From positions 1 to 64,000 of the forward strand of contig NZ_BSSA01000006.1 in NCBI RefSeq assembly GCF_030268885.1: a stretch of DNA of 64,000 nt, read 5' to 3'. The translations under genes and the position numbers were made by a program. The notes under the pieces are model-generated. The model was not told the origin of the DNA and searched no databases. It was given only the letters and a program-made list of their open reading frames with translations. Within the stretch, counting starts at the first letter, position 1; each line of letters begins with the position of its first letter. This document shows positions 26,274 to 35,058 of the stretch, in pieces. The stretch is from Kitasatospora phosalacinea (lineage in GTDB: Bacteria; Actinomycetota; Actinomycetes; Streptomycetales; Streptomycetaceae).

Positions 26274-27457
26274 GGGATCAGTCCGTGCTGCGGGAGGACG
26301 GCCCGGCGGGTGGCCAGGACGGCCTGGTCGAGGCGGTCGGCGGGGTCGTAGCCGCCCTCGTGGAAGTCGGACCACTGCGGGGTCGTGCCGTCGGTCATCC
26401 GCAGCGGGGCGGGCCGTCGGGTCAGCCGGTACACCTCGGCGCGCCACTCCTCGGGGGTGTCGGTGGCCGGGTCGACGGGGTGGCCGGCGGCGGTGGCGAC
26501 CAGGTGCGTCCAGGTGCGGGGCACCACGTCGACCACGGCGTACCCGCCGCCGCCGGTGGCGATCCAGCGACCGTCGGCGTGCTCGTGGGCGAGGCGGTGG
26601 ACCGCCTCGGCGACGATCCGCTGGGCGTCGACGGTGACGGCGAGGTGGGCGAGCGGGTCCTCGACGTGGGTGTCGGCGCCGTGCTGGCTGACGATCACCT
26701 GCGGGCGGAACGCGGCCAGCAGTTCGGGCACCAGGGCGTGGAAGGCGCGCAGCCACCCGGCGTCGCCCGTCCCGGCGGGCAGCGCGAGGTTGGCGGCGGT
26801 GCCCTCGGCGCCCGGCCCGCCGGTCTCGGTGGCCCAGCCGGTCTGCGGGAACAGCGTGGTGGGGCTCTCGTGCAGCGAGACGGTCAGCACCCGCGGGTCG
26901 TCCCAGAACGCCTGCTGCACGCCGTCGCCGTGGTGGACGTCCACGTCCACGTAGGCGACCCGCTCGGCGCCGAGTTCGAGCAGCCGGGCGATGGCCAGCG
27001 CCGGGTCGTTGTAGATGCAGAACCCGGACGCCTGACCGGGCATCGCGTGGTGCAGCCCGCCCGCGAAGTTCACCGCGTGCGGGGTCTCCCCGCGCCACAC
27101 CGCCTCGGCGGCGGCCACCGACTGCCCGGCGATCAGCGCGGAGGCGGTGTGCAGCCCCGGGAACGCCCAGTTGTCGTCCGTCCCCAGCCCGTGCGCGGCG
27201 TCCACCGCGGACGGGTCGGCGGCGGCCCGCTTCACCGCCGCCAGGTACTCGGCGGTGTGCACCAGCCGCAGCGTGGAGTCCCCGGCGGGCGGCGCCGAAC
27301 GCACCGTCACCGACGGCTGCCTGGTCAGGCCCAGCGACTCGACCAGCCGCATCGTCAGCGCGAGCCGCGTCGGGTCCATCGGGTGCCCGGGCCCGAAGTC
27401 GTATCCGGTCTCGGCCTCGTCCCAGAACAGGTGCAGGCCGCAGGTGGTGTCCGCCAT
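26270..27457 (-). CDS. acuC: Acetoin utilization protein AcuC (class I/II histone deacetylase family)
   Basis: About 395 aa. Zinc-dependent deacetylase fold with PMDPTRLALTMRLVESLGL at the N-terminus, HHAMPG, YVDVDVHHGDGVQQAFWDD (metal and charge-relay residues), SQHGADTH and GGGGYA. AcuC relatives deacetylate acetyl-CoA synthetase or other acyl-lysine proteins. I start at ATG 27457 (MADTTCGLH); only 9 nt separate it from a TACGGT -10-like hexamer and no ribosome-binding site is seen, so a leaderless transcript is possible. Confidence 0.9.
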   Translation of the reverse strand: MADTTCGLHLFWDEAETGYDFGPGHPMDPTRLALTMRLVESLGLTRQPSVTVRSAPPAGDSTLRLVHTAEYLAAVKRAAADPSAVDAAHGLGTDDNWAFPGLHTASALIAGQSVAAAEAVWRGETPHAVNFAGGLHHAMPGQASGFCIYNDPALAIARLLELGAERVAYVDVDVHHGDGVQQAFWDDPRVLTVSLHESPTTLFPQTGWATETGGPGAEGTAANLALPAGTGDAGWLRAFHALVPELLAAFRPQVIVSQHGADTHVEDPLAHLAVTVDAQRIVAEAVHRLAHEHADGRWIATGGGGYAVVDVVPRTWTHLVATAAGHPVDPATDTPEEWRAEVYRLTRRPAPLRMTDGTTPQWSDFHEGGYDPADRLDQAVLATRRAVLPQHGLIP

Positions 27458-27717
27458 GACCCACACCGTAGCGGGGTCGGACCCGGCTCCCGGCGTGCCG
27501 GTCCGGAGGCGGAGCGATTCGGCCCGCCGGTCGCAGATTTGATGATCGATCAGGCATTAACCGACCGGATTGTGACTTTCCGTCGACCGCTTGGCGCGGA
27601 GCGTAGTCGCGGTGCTACGTTCCGCAGCACCTCACCGAAAAGTTTCGCCCCGGCGGTGCTGGAACACCCCGGGGCACGGCACAGGACCACTCCCATGCGT
27701 TAGGAGCCAGCAATCCC

Positions 27718-28590
27718 ATGCGAGTTCATCGTAATACCCACCGGTCCCACTTCACCGTCTTCCCGAACGAAATGCTGCAACAGGTCGGGTTGCGCAACGC
27801 GCCGCGGGGGCTGCTCACCTTCCTGCTCTCCCTCCCCGACGGGGTGCGGATGACCGCGCAGGAGATGGCGACCCGCACGCACGAGACCCTCTACGCGACC
27901 CGCAAGGCCCTCCGGGAGCTGACCGCCGCCGGGTACTACAAGGTCGCCAAGGTCCGCATCGCGAAGGGGCGGATCATCTCCGTCCAGCACGTCACCGACA
28001 CACCCTTCCAGTTCACACCGGGTGTCGAAGGGCCGGTACCCGGTCCGGCCCCACGTCCAAAGACAAAGACTCGGAAGAAAGAAACCACCCCCCTCCCGCC
28101 CCTCCCGCCTGAACCTGAACCACTCGCGCGCGAGCGTTCGCAGACCCCGGCAACCGGACCCGCCCCCGCACCGGCCCGGGTGCCCCGGCCCCGCCCGGCC
28201 GCCCCGGACGGGCGGACCCACCAGGCCGCCGAGTTGCTGCTCCGCGTCGTCAGCCGACAGCCCCTGCTCCGCATCGGCGAGGTCGAGGCTCTCCGGCTGG
28301 CCCCGCTGGTCCTCGAGTGGCTCGACCGCGGCTACACCGAGGCCGTCCTCGCCGCCGCGCTCCTCCCCGGCCTGCCGACCCTGCTGCACAGCCCGGCCGG
28401 GCTCCTGGAGCGCCGCCTGATCGACAAGCTCCCGCCGCCGCTGGCCGCCCCGGCCGCCCCCGCCCACCGCTGCACCGACTGCCAGCGGCCCTCCGCCCGC
28501 CCCGGCGTCTGCCCGAGCTGCCAGCAGGCCAAGGACGGCCCCGCCTACAGCGGGGCCACCTACGCCCGCCCCGTCCGCGCGGCCCGCTGA
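27718..28590 (+). CDS. HTH protein with C-terminal zinc ribbon, accessory
   Basis: 290 aa. Residues 1-105 contain a winged-helix region (NAPRGLLTFLLSLPDGVRMT, TRKALRELTAAGYYKVAKVR) in a family present in many streptomycete accessory regions. A disordered Pro/Lys linker (105-165) leads to a helical segment and a terminal ribbon CTDCQ...CPSC (residues about 258-276) that should bind zinc. Probably DNA-binding; target unknown. AGGAG lies 11 nt before ATG. The 3' end adjoins an orphan antitoxin gene. The upstream region 27458-27717 is less GC-rich than its surroundings. Confidence 0.75.
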   Translation: MRVHRNTHRSHFTVFPNEMLQQVGLRNAPRGLLTFLLSLPDGVRMTAQEMATRTHETLYATRKALRELTAAGYYKVAKVRIAKGRIISVQHVTDTPFQFTPGVEGPVPGPAPRPKTKTRKKETTPLPPLPPEPEPLARERSQTPATGPAPAPARVPRPRPAAPDGRTHQAAELLLRVVSRQPLLRIGEVEALRLAPLVLEWLDRGYTEAVLAAALLPGLPTLLHSPAGLLERRLIDKLPPPLAAPAAPAHRCTDCQRPSARPGVCPSCQQAKDGPAYSGATYARPVRAAR

Positions 28591-28619
28591 GCCGCGCCCA
28601 CCGAAAGCACGGCCCCCGC

Positions 28620-28829
28620 ATGCCCGAATCCCTGTCGATCTCCGAGGCCCGCCCCCACCTCTGCCGGTTGGCGCGCCACGTCTCCGACACCCGTGACCGC
28701 GTCACCCTCACCGTCCACGGCCGCCCCGCCGCCGTCCTCGTCAACCCCCGCCAACTCGCCGACCTGGAAGCCACCCTGGCCTGGTACCGCACCCGCCTGC
28801 CCGCGCCCACCCCCGGCCCCTCCGCCTGA
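28620..28829 (+). CDS. Phd/YefM-type antitoxin-like protein, without a toxin partner
   Basis: 69 aa. SLSISEARPHLCRLARHV followed by RVTLTVHGRPAAVLVNPRQLADLE fits the Phd/YefM N-terminal DNA-binding fold. No Doc, RelE or PIN toxin gene follows; the next gene is a divergent ArsR regulator. It lies 29 bp after the HTH/zinc-ribbon gene and may be co-transcribed. It could be an orphan antitoxin or an autonomous regulator. Confidence 0.78.
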   Translation: MPESLSISEARPHLCRLARHVSDTRDRVTLTVHGRPAAVLVNPRQLADLEATLAWYRTRLPAPTPGPSA

Positions 28830-28915
28830 GCCGCACCCCGGAGCAGGCAGTGCCGGGCCCCGACGAGGCCCTTCCCCCGCCGCGGCCGCGCGGACCCTTC
28901 GGCGGACGGTCGTGG

Positions 28916-29248
28916 TCAGACCTGCTCGAAGCCGTCCGCCGCGGGGCGGGTGACCTCGTCCAGCACGGCGGCGAGGAGGTGGGGGAAGCGGGCGTCGAGT
29001 TCGTTCCGGCGCAGGGTCACCAGCCGGGTCTTGCCGCTGAGGCGGGTGGAGGTGATGCCCGCTTCGCGCAGGATCCGCCAGTGGTTGGACAGCGTGGAGC
29101 GCGGGACCGCCAACCCCTCGGGGCTGCAGGTGGTTTCGCCGTCCGTCGCCAGGCGCCGCAGCAGTTCCAGGCGCACGGGGTCGCCGAGGGCGTGCAGCAC
29201 GGTCGCCAGGTCGAGGTCTTCCGGCTGGGGCTGGGGCAGTGCGCGCAT
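28916..29248 (-). CDS. ArsR-family transcriptional regulator
   Basis: 110 aa. ALGDPVRLELLRRLATDGE, then PRSTLSNHWRILREAG (recognition helix) and a beta-wing with TRLVTLRRNEL. No cysteine pair typical of metal-sensing ArsR proteins, apart from one cysteine in TTCSPEG, so it probably senses something else. Divergent from a VOC protein gene; a 21-bp inverted repeat in the shared gap is the likely operator. Confidence 0.87.
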   Translation of the reverse strand: MRALPQPQPEDLDLATVLHALGDPVRLELLRRLATDGETTCSPEGLAVPRSTLSNHWRILREAGITSTRLSGKTRLVTLRRNELDARFPHLLAAVLDEVTRPAADGFEQV

Positions 29249-29296
29249 CCGCTTCCTCCTCCGCGGGACGGGTGTCTAGTATGGCCCTCGGTTCAA

Positions 29297-29317
29297 CAAT
29301 TCGGGAAAGTCGAATTG
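29297..29317. promoter_or_regulatory. Candidate ArsR operator
   Basis: CAATTCG (29297-29303) and CGAATTG (29311-29317) form a 7-7-7 inverted repeat in the 86-bp gap between the ArsR and VOC genes. The AT-rich palindrome is of the form bound by ArsR/SmtB dimers. Confidence 0.55.
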
Positions 29318-29334
29318 ATCTTGGAGGGGTGACC

Positions 29335-29685
29335 GTGAAGGTGCTGACCACGCTGGCCCGGCTGTACGTGGACGACCTGGACCGCGCACTGCCCGCCCTG
29401 CGGGAGCTGACCGGCCGGGAGGTCGGGCGGCGCTTCGCCCACGGCGACGTGGAGGTGGCGGGCATCGGCGGCTTCCTGCTCGTCGCGGGCACCGAGGAGG
29501 CGCTCGCCCCGTACCGGGACGTCCAGGCCACCGTGCTCGTCGACGACCTGGACGGGCTGCAGGCGCTCCTGGAGGCGCGCGGCGGGGAGGTCGTCTCCGG
29601 CCCGAACCGGGTGCCGACCGGCCGCAACGCCGTCGTGCGGCACCCCGGCGGGGTCGTCCTGGAGTACGTCGAGCACACCGCCTGA
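29335..29685 (+). CDS. VOC-family (glyoxalase/bleomycin resistance-like) protein
   Basis: 116 aa. One betaalpha-beta-beta-beta domain: TTLARLYVDDLDRALPALRELTG at the start and RHPGGVVLEYVEH at the end, with EVVSGPNRVPTGRN between. Members are metal-dependent lyases, dioxygenases or drug-binding proteins; the reaction is unknown here. GTG start with GGAGG 6 nt upstream. Probably repressed by the divergent ArsR protein. Confidence 0.82.
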   Translation: MKVLTTLARLYVDDLDRALPALRELTGREVGRRFAHGDVEVAGIGGFLLVAGTEEALAPYRDVQATVLVDDLDGLQALLEARGGEVVSGPNRVPTGRNAVVRHPGGVVLEYVEHTA

Positions 29686-29702
29686 GCCCGCGACGCCGCC
29701 GC

Positions 29703-30935
29703 TCAGGCCGGGATCGACGCCAGGTCGGGCCGGTCGTCGGCCGGGGCGGGCGCGAAGTGGGGGGCCAGCGGGAGGATCGCCAGGACGAGGAGCATGGGCG
29801 CGCAGAAGGCCCAGCGGTAGTCGGAGAACTCGGCGAGGGCCCCGACCAGCGGGGAGCCGACGAGGAAGCCCACGTAGTTGAAGAGGTTGAGGCGGGCGAC
29901 GGCGGCGTCGCTGGCGTGCGGGAAGAGGCGGCCGCCCGCGGCGAAGACCTGGGGGATGATCGCGCAGATGCCGAAGCCGAGGACGGTGAAGCCGAGGACG
30001 CCGGTCCAGGTGCCGGGGGCGAGGACGGCGATCAGGAAGCCCGCGGCGGCGACGGCGGTGCCGGTGCGGACGACGGGCAGGACGGTGAAGCGCTGGACGG
30101 CGCGGTCGCCGACCGCGCGGCCGAGCAGCATGGCGACCATGTAGCCGAGGTAGGAGAACTTGGCGAGGTCCTCGGGGCTGTGCAGGCCGTCGGTGAGGTA
30201 CTTGACGCTGTAGTTGGAGACGGAGGCGTCGGCGATGTAGGCGAAGGCCATCACGGCGCACAGCGGGAGCAGCGGCCGCCAGGGGATGCGGCGGGCGGCG
30301 AGGGCGGCCGCCTCGCGGACGGCGTCGCCGAGTTCGGCGGGGCCGGCGAACCGGCGTCCGGCGAGGAGCGCGGCCGGGACCAGCACGGCCGCGGCGCCGC
30401 CGAACAGCAGGGGCAGCCCGGCGTCCTGGTGGGCGCCGAACGCGGCGAGCGCGGCGCCGACGATGCCGCCGAGGCTGAACGCGGCGTGGAAGCCGATCAT
30501 GATGCTGCGGCCGTAGCGGTGTTGGAGGCCGACGCCGAGCATGTTCATGGAGGCGTCGAGGGCACCGACCAGCAGGCCGAACAGGCCGAGGGCGACGGCG
30601 AGTTGCCACAGCCGGGAGCCGAGGCCGGTGAGGGCGAGGGTCAGGCAGAGCGCGGGTTGGACGACCCGCAGGACGCCGCGCGCGGTGGTGCGCTTGACGA
30701 GCGTCTCGGAGGTGATCGAGCCGACCCCGGCCAGGATCGGGACGGCGGCGAGGAAGAGCGGGAGCAGGCCGTCGCTGAGGCCGTAACGTTTCTGCAGATC
30801 GGTGATGCAGGTGACCAGCAGCGCGAAGGTGGTGCCCTGGAGGAAGAAGGAGACGGCCAGCGCGGCCCGGGCCTGCCGGAGCCGGGGGGTGGGTTCGGCC
30901 GTGGCCGTGACCTGCATCGGGACCTCGCTCACCAC
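29703..30935 (-). CDS. Major facilitator superfamily transporter
   Basis: 410 aa with about 12 hydrophobic segments, beginning ALAVSFFLQGTTFALLVTCI. LVGALDASMNMLGVGLQHRYGR and LGGIVGAALAAFGAHQDAG resemble FucP/YbjJ-like members of the superfamily. Substrate cannot be told. Its stop lies 17 bp from the convergent VOC gene stop, and no regulator is fused or directly upstream. Confidence 0.87.
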   Translation of the reverse strand: MVSEVPMQVTATAEPTPRLRQARAALAVSFFLQGTTFALLVTCITDLQKRYGLSDGLLPLFLAAVPILAGVGSITSETLVKRTTARGVLRVVQPALCLTLALTGLGSRLWQLAVALGLFGLLVGALDASMNMLGVGLQHRYGRSIMIGFHAAFSLGGIVGAALAAFGAHQDAGLPLLFGGAAAVLVPAALLAGRRFAGPAELGDAVREAAALAARRIPWRPLLPLCAVMAFAYIADASVSNYSVKYLTDGLHSPEDLAKFSYLGYMVAMLLGRAVGDRAVQRFTVLPVVRTGTAVAAAGFLIAVLAPGTWTGVLGFTVLGFGICAIIPQVFAAGGRLFPHASDAAVARLNLFNYVGFLVGSPLVGALAEFSDYRWAFCAPMLLVLAILPLAPHFAPAPADDRPDLASIPA

Positions 30936-31056
30936 CGACGCTACCGGCCGGTACGCAACTGTTGGGCAGAGCGTAGGCGGTCGGCGGCGTCGGCGGGAGG
31001 GGTCCGGCGGGGTCAGTTCGGCAGCGGCCGCGGCCCGGTCCGGCGGCGGCCCCGGC

Positions 31057-31731
31057 TCAGTTCGGCAGCAGGGCGATCGCCTCGTCCAGCGCGGTGAGCA
31101 GCCCGGTCGCGCCCGCCGAGGTGAGCTTGGCCGGGTCGGTGAGCGCCGCGTAGCCGTACACGTCCATCCCGGCGGCGCGGGCGGCCAGGACGCCGTTGCG
31201 GCTGTCCTCCAGGACGAGGCAGCGCGCCGGGTCGACGCCCATGGTGCGGGCGGCGTGCAGGAACAGGTCGGGGGCGGGCTTGCCGACCCCGACGTCCTGG
31301 GCGGAGAACAGCAGCTCGTCGGTGAAGTACCCGGACAGGCCGGTGAGGCGGTGCGCGGTGCGGATCCAGGAGTGGTGGGCGGAGGAGGCCACGCAGTAGC
31401 GGACGCCGTGCTCCTGGAGGTGGCCGAGCAGCTTCTCCGCCCCGGCCACCGGCCGCAGTTCGCGCTCGAAGGCGGCGAACACCCGGGCGTGGAACAGGTC
31501 GTCGAAGTCCTCCGGGAGCACCGCCCCGTACCGCTCGGCGATCACGTCGTGCACGGTGTGCGCGGCGGTGCCCATGAAGTCCCGGTAGGAGTCCTCGATC
31601 GTGGTGGGGTGGCCGAGCTCGGTGAGGTACTCGGCGAGCACCCGGTTGGAGATCGGCTCGCTGTCCACCAGCACGCCGTCGTTGTCCAGGATCAGCAGGT
31701 CGTAGCCGTCGCGGCCGGTGTCGTCACTCAC
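31057..31731 (-). CDS. HAD-superfamily hydrolase (beta-phosphoglucomutase/phosphatase-like)
   Basis: 224 aa. Motif I is LLILDNDGVLVDSEP, so the usual DxD is D-N-D and intact. Cap domain with FHARVFAAFERELRPV; motif II/III YCVASSAHH and GVGKPAPDLFLHAA; motif IV CLVLEDSRNGVLAARAAGM. Likely a small-sugar phosphatase or phosphomutase; substrate unknown. It lies 11 bp downstream of proC on the same strand, so the two are probably in one operon. Confidence 0.86.
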   Translation of the reverse strand: MSDDTGRDGYDLLILDNDGVLVDSEPISNRVLAEYLTELGHPTTIEDSYRDFMGTAAHTVHDVIAERYGAVLPEDFDDLFHARVFAAFERELRPVAGAEKLLGHLQEHGVRYCVASSAHHSWIRTAHRLTGLSGYFTDELLFSAQDVGVGKPAPDLFLHAARTMGVDPARCLVLEDSRNGVLAARAAGMDVYGYAALTDPAKLTSAGATGLLTALDEAIALLPN

Positions 31732-31742
31732 GTCGCCCGAGC

Positions 31743-32570
31743 CTACTTGCCGCCGCCGGCCAGCTCCCGGGAGCGGTCCCGGGCGGCCTCCAGCGCGCCG
31801 AGCATGGCGGCCCGGACGCCGTGGTTCTCCAGTTCGCGGATGGCGGCGATGGTCGTCCCGGCCGGGGAGGTGACGGCCTCGCGGAGCTTGACGGGGTGCT
31901 CGCCGGAGTCGCGGAGCATCACCGAGGCGCCGATCGCGGACTGCACGATCAGCTCGTGCGCGACCTGGCGGGGCAGGCCGAGCAGGATGCCCGCGTCGAT
32001 CATCGCCTCGACCAGGAAGTAGAAGTACGCGGGGCCGGAGCCGGACAGCGCGGTGGCCGCGTCCTGCTGGCCCTCCGGGACGCGCAGCGCCTTGCCGACC
32101 GAGCGGAAGATCGCCTCGGTGCGGGCCAGGTGCGCCTCGGTGGCGTGCGAGCCGCCGGAGATGACGCTCATGCCCTCGTCGACCAGGACGGGCGTGTTGG
32201 GCATCACCCGGACCACCGGGGTGCCGGGGGCGAGGCGCGCCTCGAACCAGGCGGTGGGGATGCCCGCGGCGGCCGAGACGACCAGCTTGTCGGCGGCGAC
32301 GTGCTCGGCCAGTTCCTCCAGCAGGGTGCCCATGTCCTGCGGCTTGACCGCGAGGATCAGGGTGTCGGCGAGCTTGGCGGCCTCCGCGTTGGTGACGGTG
32401 GTGACGCCGTAGCGGTCGGCGAGCTCGGTGGCGCGCTCGGCCCGGCGGGCGGTGACCAGGACGTCAGCGGGCGCGGTCCCGGCCCGCAGCAGCCCGGAGA
32501 GCAGGGCCTCGCCGATCTTGCCCGTCCCGAGGAAGGCGATCTTCTGGCCGGCGGTGGTGCTGTCGCTCAT
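31743..32570 (-). CDS. proC: Pyrroline-5-carboxylate reductase
   Basis: 275 aa. Last step of proline synthesis, reducing 1-pyrroline-5-carboxylate with NAD(P)H. N-terminal IAFLGTGKIGEALLSGLL is the dinucleotide site; the C-terminal dimer domain contains ALSGSGPAYFYFLVEAMIDAG and VTSPAGTTIAAIRELE, the family signature. Full length for the family. ATG start. Confidence 0.95.
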   Translation of the reverse strand: MSDSTTAGQKIAFLGTGKIGEALLSGLLRAGTAPADVLVTARRAERATELADRYGVTTVTNAEAAKLADTLILAVKPQDMGTLLEELAEHVAADKLVVSAAAGIPTAWFEARLAPGTPVVRVMPNTPVLVDEGMSVISGGSHATEAHLARTEAIFRSVGKALRVPEGQQDAATALSGSGPAYFYFLVEAMIDAGILLGLPRQVAHELIVQSAIGASVMLRDSGEHPVKLREAVTSPAGTTIAAIRELENHGVRAAMLGALEAARDRSRELAGGGK

Positions 32571-32744
32571 GGTGCGTACCCTCCGTGCGCTGCGGTTGCT
32601 GGCCGCCCATCTTGCCCCGGGACGCCCCCGCCCCGACGGACCTGTCCACCCTGCGGTCGGCCCGCCCTCGCCCCGGCCCCCGTAGGGGGAAACTCAGGGG
32701 TGCGGGCTCTGGATTCCGGGGGCGGGCGGGAGCACCGTGGAGGC

Positions 32745-33188
32745 ATGGGACACGGAGAGTTGTCAGGACGTGAGAACCGCCAGGTCGCCGTCGCCGCCGC
32801 GACGCTCGGGCCGTGGCGGACGGCGGCGGCGGTGGGCACGGTGGTCGGCGGGGCCGCGCTCGCGGTGGACGTGATCACGCTGCACTGGTCGCTGGACATC
32901 CTGGCCGGGCCGGTCAGCTGGGGGTTGTTCTTCTTCTTCCTGGTGGGCACGGTCGGCGGCCGGCTGCGCAGCGGCGGCGACCGGCGGCTGCGCCGCTGGG
33001 CGGACGAGCACCCGTGGCAGTCCGCGCTGCCCGCCGCCGGGGCGCTGCTGGTGCTGGACACCCTGGCGCTGTGGCTGCTGGGCTCCCACGGCCTGTTCGG
33101 GGCGCTGTTCACCTCGCTGCTGCCGGCCGGCGCGCTGCTCGCGGTGGCGGGCGTGGTGGGGGCGGTGAAGGCGGCCCGCAAGGGCTGA
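32745..33188 (+). CDS. Small membrane protein, unknown function
   Basis: 147 aa with three to four hydrophobic segments: VGTVVGGAALAVDVITL, ILAGPVSWGLFFFFLVGTVGG, ALPAAGALLVLDTLALWLLG and [18 protein letters not shown] charged loop RSGGDRRLRRWADEHP lies between the second and third. No family recognised. ATG chosen because GTGGAGG precedes it; the upstream frame overlaps proC. Confidence 0.7.
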   Translation: MGHGELSGRENRQVAVAAATLGPWRTAAAVGTVVGGAALAVDVITLHWSLDILAGPVSWGLFFFFLVGTVGGRLRSGGDRRLRRWADEHPWQSALPAAGALLVLDTLALWLLGSHGLFGALFTSLLPAGALLAVAGVVGAVKAARKG

Positions 33189-33250
33189 CGCCACGTCACG
33201 TCCGCCCCCCGCTGTCGGGTGTGTCGGCGGTGGTCGGCATACTTCCGGCC

Positions 33251-34480
33251 GTGCCGACGACAGATGAGCCAAGGCCGGACGACAGCGTCCCCGGCAGACC
33301 CGACGACCCCTTCGAAGGGCTGGTGCTGGACGAGGAGTTCGTCCGGTCCGCGACCGCCAAGGAGGCGTCCGGGCGGGCCCGGATGCTGACCGAGCGGTGG
33401 AAGAACGACCCGCCGCCGGAGAACGGGCCGTGGCGCCCGACGACGGAGGTCCGCCCCGTCACGGAGATCCGCCGCTCCCGGTGGCGCCGCCGGGCCCGCC
33501 CGGTGGGGCGCCGTCCGGGGCGCCCGCACCCGGTCCGCAACGCGCTGCTGGTCCTGGGGGTGGTGGCGGCCGTGCTGGTCGGGCTGGTCGTCACCGACCG
33601 CGGCGGCTCGAAGCCGCCGAAGTCCTCCGCGCTGCCCACCGTGGGCGCGGAGACCGCCCCGCCGAGCAGCGCCCCGCCGAGCGTGGACCCGGACGTGCCG
33701 ACCCCGGAGCACCCGTGGGCGGGTTCGCCCGCCGAGGCGTGGCCGAACGGCGTGGACGGCATCGGGCTGCCCACCAGCATGCCCGCCACCGGCGTGTTCA
33801 GCGCGAAGCAGGTCGCCGCGAACGTGGAGGCGGTGAAGGCGTACCTGGTCGCCGGCAACCTCGACCCGCAGGTGCTGTCGGGCGGCAGCGTCCAGCACGT
33901 CCTGGACCTGATGGACGGGCCGGACGCCGAGGACCTGGCCGCGGCGCTGGCGCACCCGAGCGCCGAGCACGACCCGACGACCTGGGTGAGCCGGTTCGAC
34001 CCGGCCCGGGCGGTGCCGGTCACCGACCAGGTGAAGGTGCAGGGCCGGATCAGCTTCGAGGGCGACGGCGAGCGGGGCATGCTGGTGCACACCGACGTGA
34101 CCTACGTGTACGCGCTGCGCCCCGGCCCGGACGCCGGGAAGGCCGTCCCGGGCGACGGCGGCACCGCGCTGCCCGCCTCCTGGGCCCAGGTGGACCGCAG
34201 CCGGGTGGTGGACCGGGAGATCGTCCGCCGGGTGCAGGACTTCCGGTTCTACGACCCGAAGCACTACGAGGTGACGCCCGGGAAGCCGCGGCTGGGCGAG
34301 GGCCGCAGCGACTTCGGCAACAACCGGTGCGACGCGCACTCCGGCTACCTGGAGCCCGAGTTCGAGTTCACGCGGGCGGCCGCGACCGGTCCGGCGCCGA
34401 GCGGCCCGGCCACCGACCCGTACGACCGGACCAAGCCGCTGCAGGACGGCGAGGAGTGCGGCACGCTGACCCGCAGCTGA
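33251..34480 (+). CDS. Membrane-anchored extracytoplasmic protein, unknown function
   Basis: About 409 aa. A cytoplasmic N-terminus of roughly 95 residues (acidic, then RRSRWRRRARPVGRRPGRPH), one membrane helix ALLVLGVVAAVLVGLVVT, a Pro/Ser linker, and an outer domain from about residue 150 (WAGSPAEAWPNGVDGIGLP, ending with CDAHSGYLEPEF and EECGTL, giving two cysteines). Conserved in streptomycetes near proC/ilvD, function unknown. GTG start with no ribosome-binding site; a CATACT hexamer 8 nt upstream suggests a leaderless message. Confidence 0.72.
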   Translation: MPTTDEPRPDDSVPGRPDDPFEGLVLDEEFVRSATAKEASGRARMLTERWKNDPPPENGPWRPTTEVRPVTEIRRSRWRRRARPVGRRPGRPHPVRNALLVLGVVAAVLVGLVVTDRGGSKPPKSSALPTVGAETAPPSSAPPSVDPDVPTPEHPWAGSPAEAWPNGVDGIGLPTSMPATGVFSAKQVAANVEAVKAYLVAGNLDPQVLSGGSVQHVLDLMDGPDAEDLAAALAHPSAEHDPTTWVSRFDPARAVPVTDQVKVQGRISFEGDGERGMLVHTDVTYVYALRPGPDAGKAVPGDGGTALPASWAQVDRSRVVDREIVRRVQDFRFYDPKHYEVTPGKPRLGEGRSDFGNNRCDAHSGYLEPEFEFTRAAATGPAPSGPATDPYDRTKPLQDGEECGTLTRS

Positions 34481-34487
34481 CGGACGC

Positions 34488-35009
34488 TCAGGCCCGCCGC
34501 CGGGCCGCCTTGCGGGCCTCGCGCTCCGCCCGGGCGGCCCGGCGGCGGTGCCAGGTGGCGTTCTCCTGGTCGTAGGCGGCGCGCTTGAGGCCCTCGCCGG
34601 GGGCCTCGACCAGGCTGCGGGCGAAGTAGGCGGCCAGGGCGCCGACGAAGCCGACCAGCCAGACCCCGGCGAGCTGCTTCTCCTCGGCCATCCAGCCGGT
34701 CAGCGCGTCCTTGCCCTCGGTGAGGATCTTCCAGTTCCGCAGGCCCGCCATGGCGGAGCAGAGGCCGAGGGCGAGGGTCAGCAGCAGGGTGAGCGGGGCG
34801 GCGTCGGAGATCCGGACGCCGGAGACGCCCAGCCGCAGCGCGAGCGCCCCGGCGGCGGTGGCCGCGAGGGCGCCGAGCGGGACGAGGACGCGGCGCAGCC
34901 AGTAGCCGGTGCCGCGGTCGACCCAGGTGGTGCCGAACCAGCGGATCGGCGGGGGGACGGGGGCCCCGTCCGCGGTGGTCGTCGTACTCGCCGTACTCGT
35001 CGTACTCAC
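34488..35009 (-). CDS. Conserved membrane protein, unknown function
   Basis: 173 aa. Thr-rich start, FGTTWVDRGTGYWLRRV, then hydrophobic segments VPLGALAATAAGALALRLGV, PLTLLLTLALGLCSAMAGL and LAGVWLVGFVGALAAYFA, and a very basic C-terminus (RRRAARAEREARKAARRRA). I recognise it as a streptomycete conserved protein at this locus but not its function. Convergent with the anchored protein gene with 7 bp between stops. Confidence 0.72.
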   Translation of the reverse strand: MSTTSTASTTTTADGAPVPPPIRWFGTTWVDRGTGYWLRRVLVPLGALAATAAGALALRLGVSGVRISDAAPLTLLLTLALGLCSAMAGLRNWKILTEGKDALTGWMAEEKQLAGVWLVGFVGALAAYFARSLVEAPGEGLKRAAYDQENATWHRRRAARAEREARKAARRRA

Positions 35010-35058
35010 GGTCCGATTATCACCACGAGCGGGGTCCGTCCCCCGGGTGCCACGCGTC

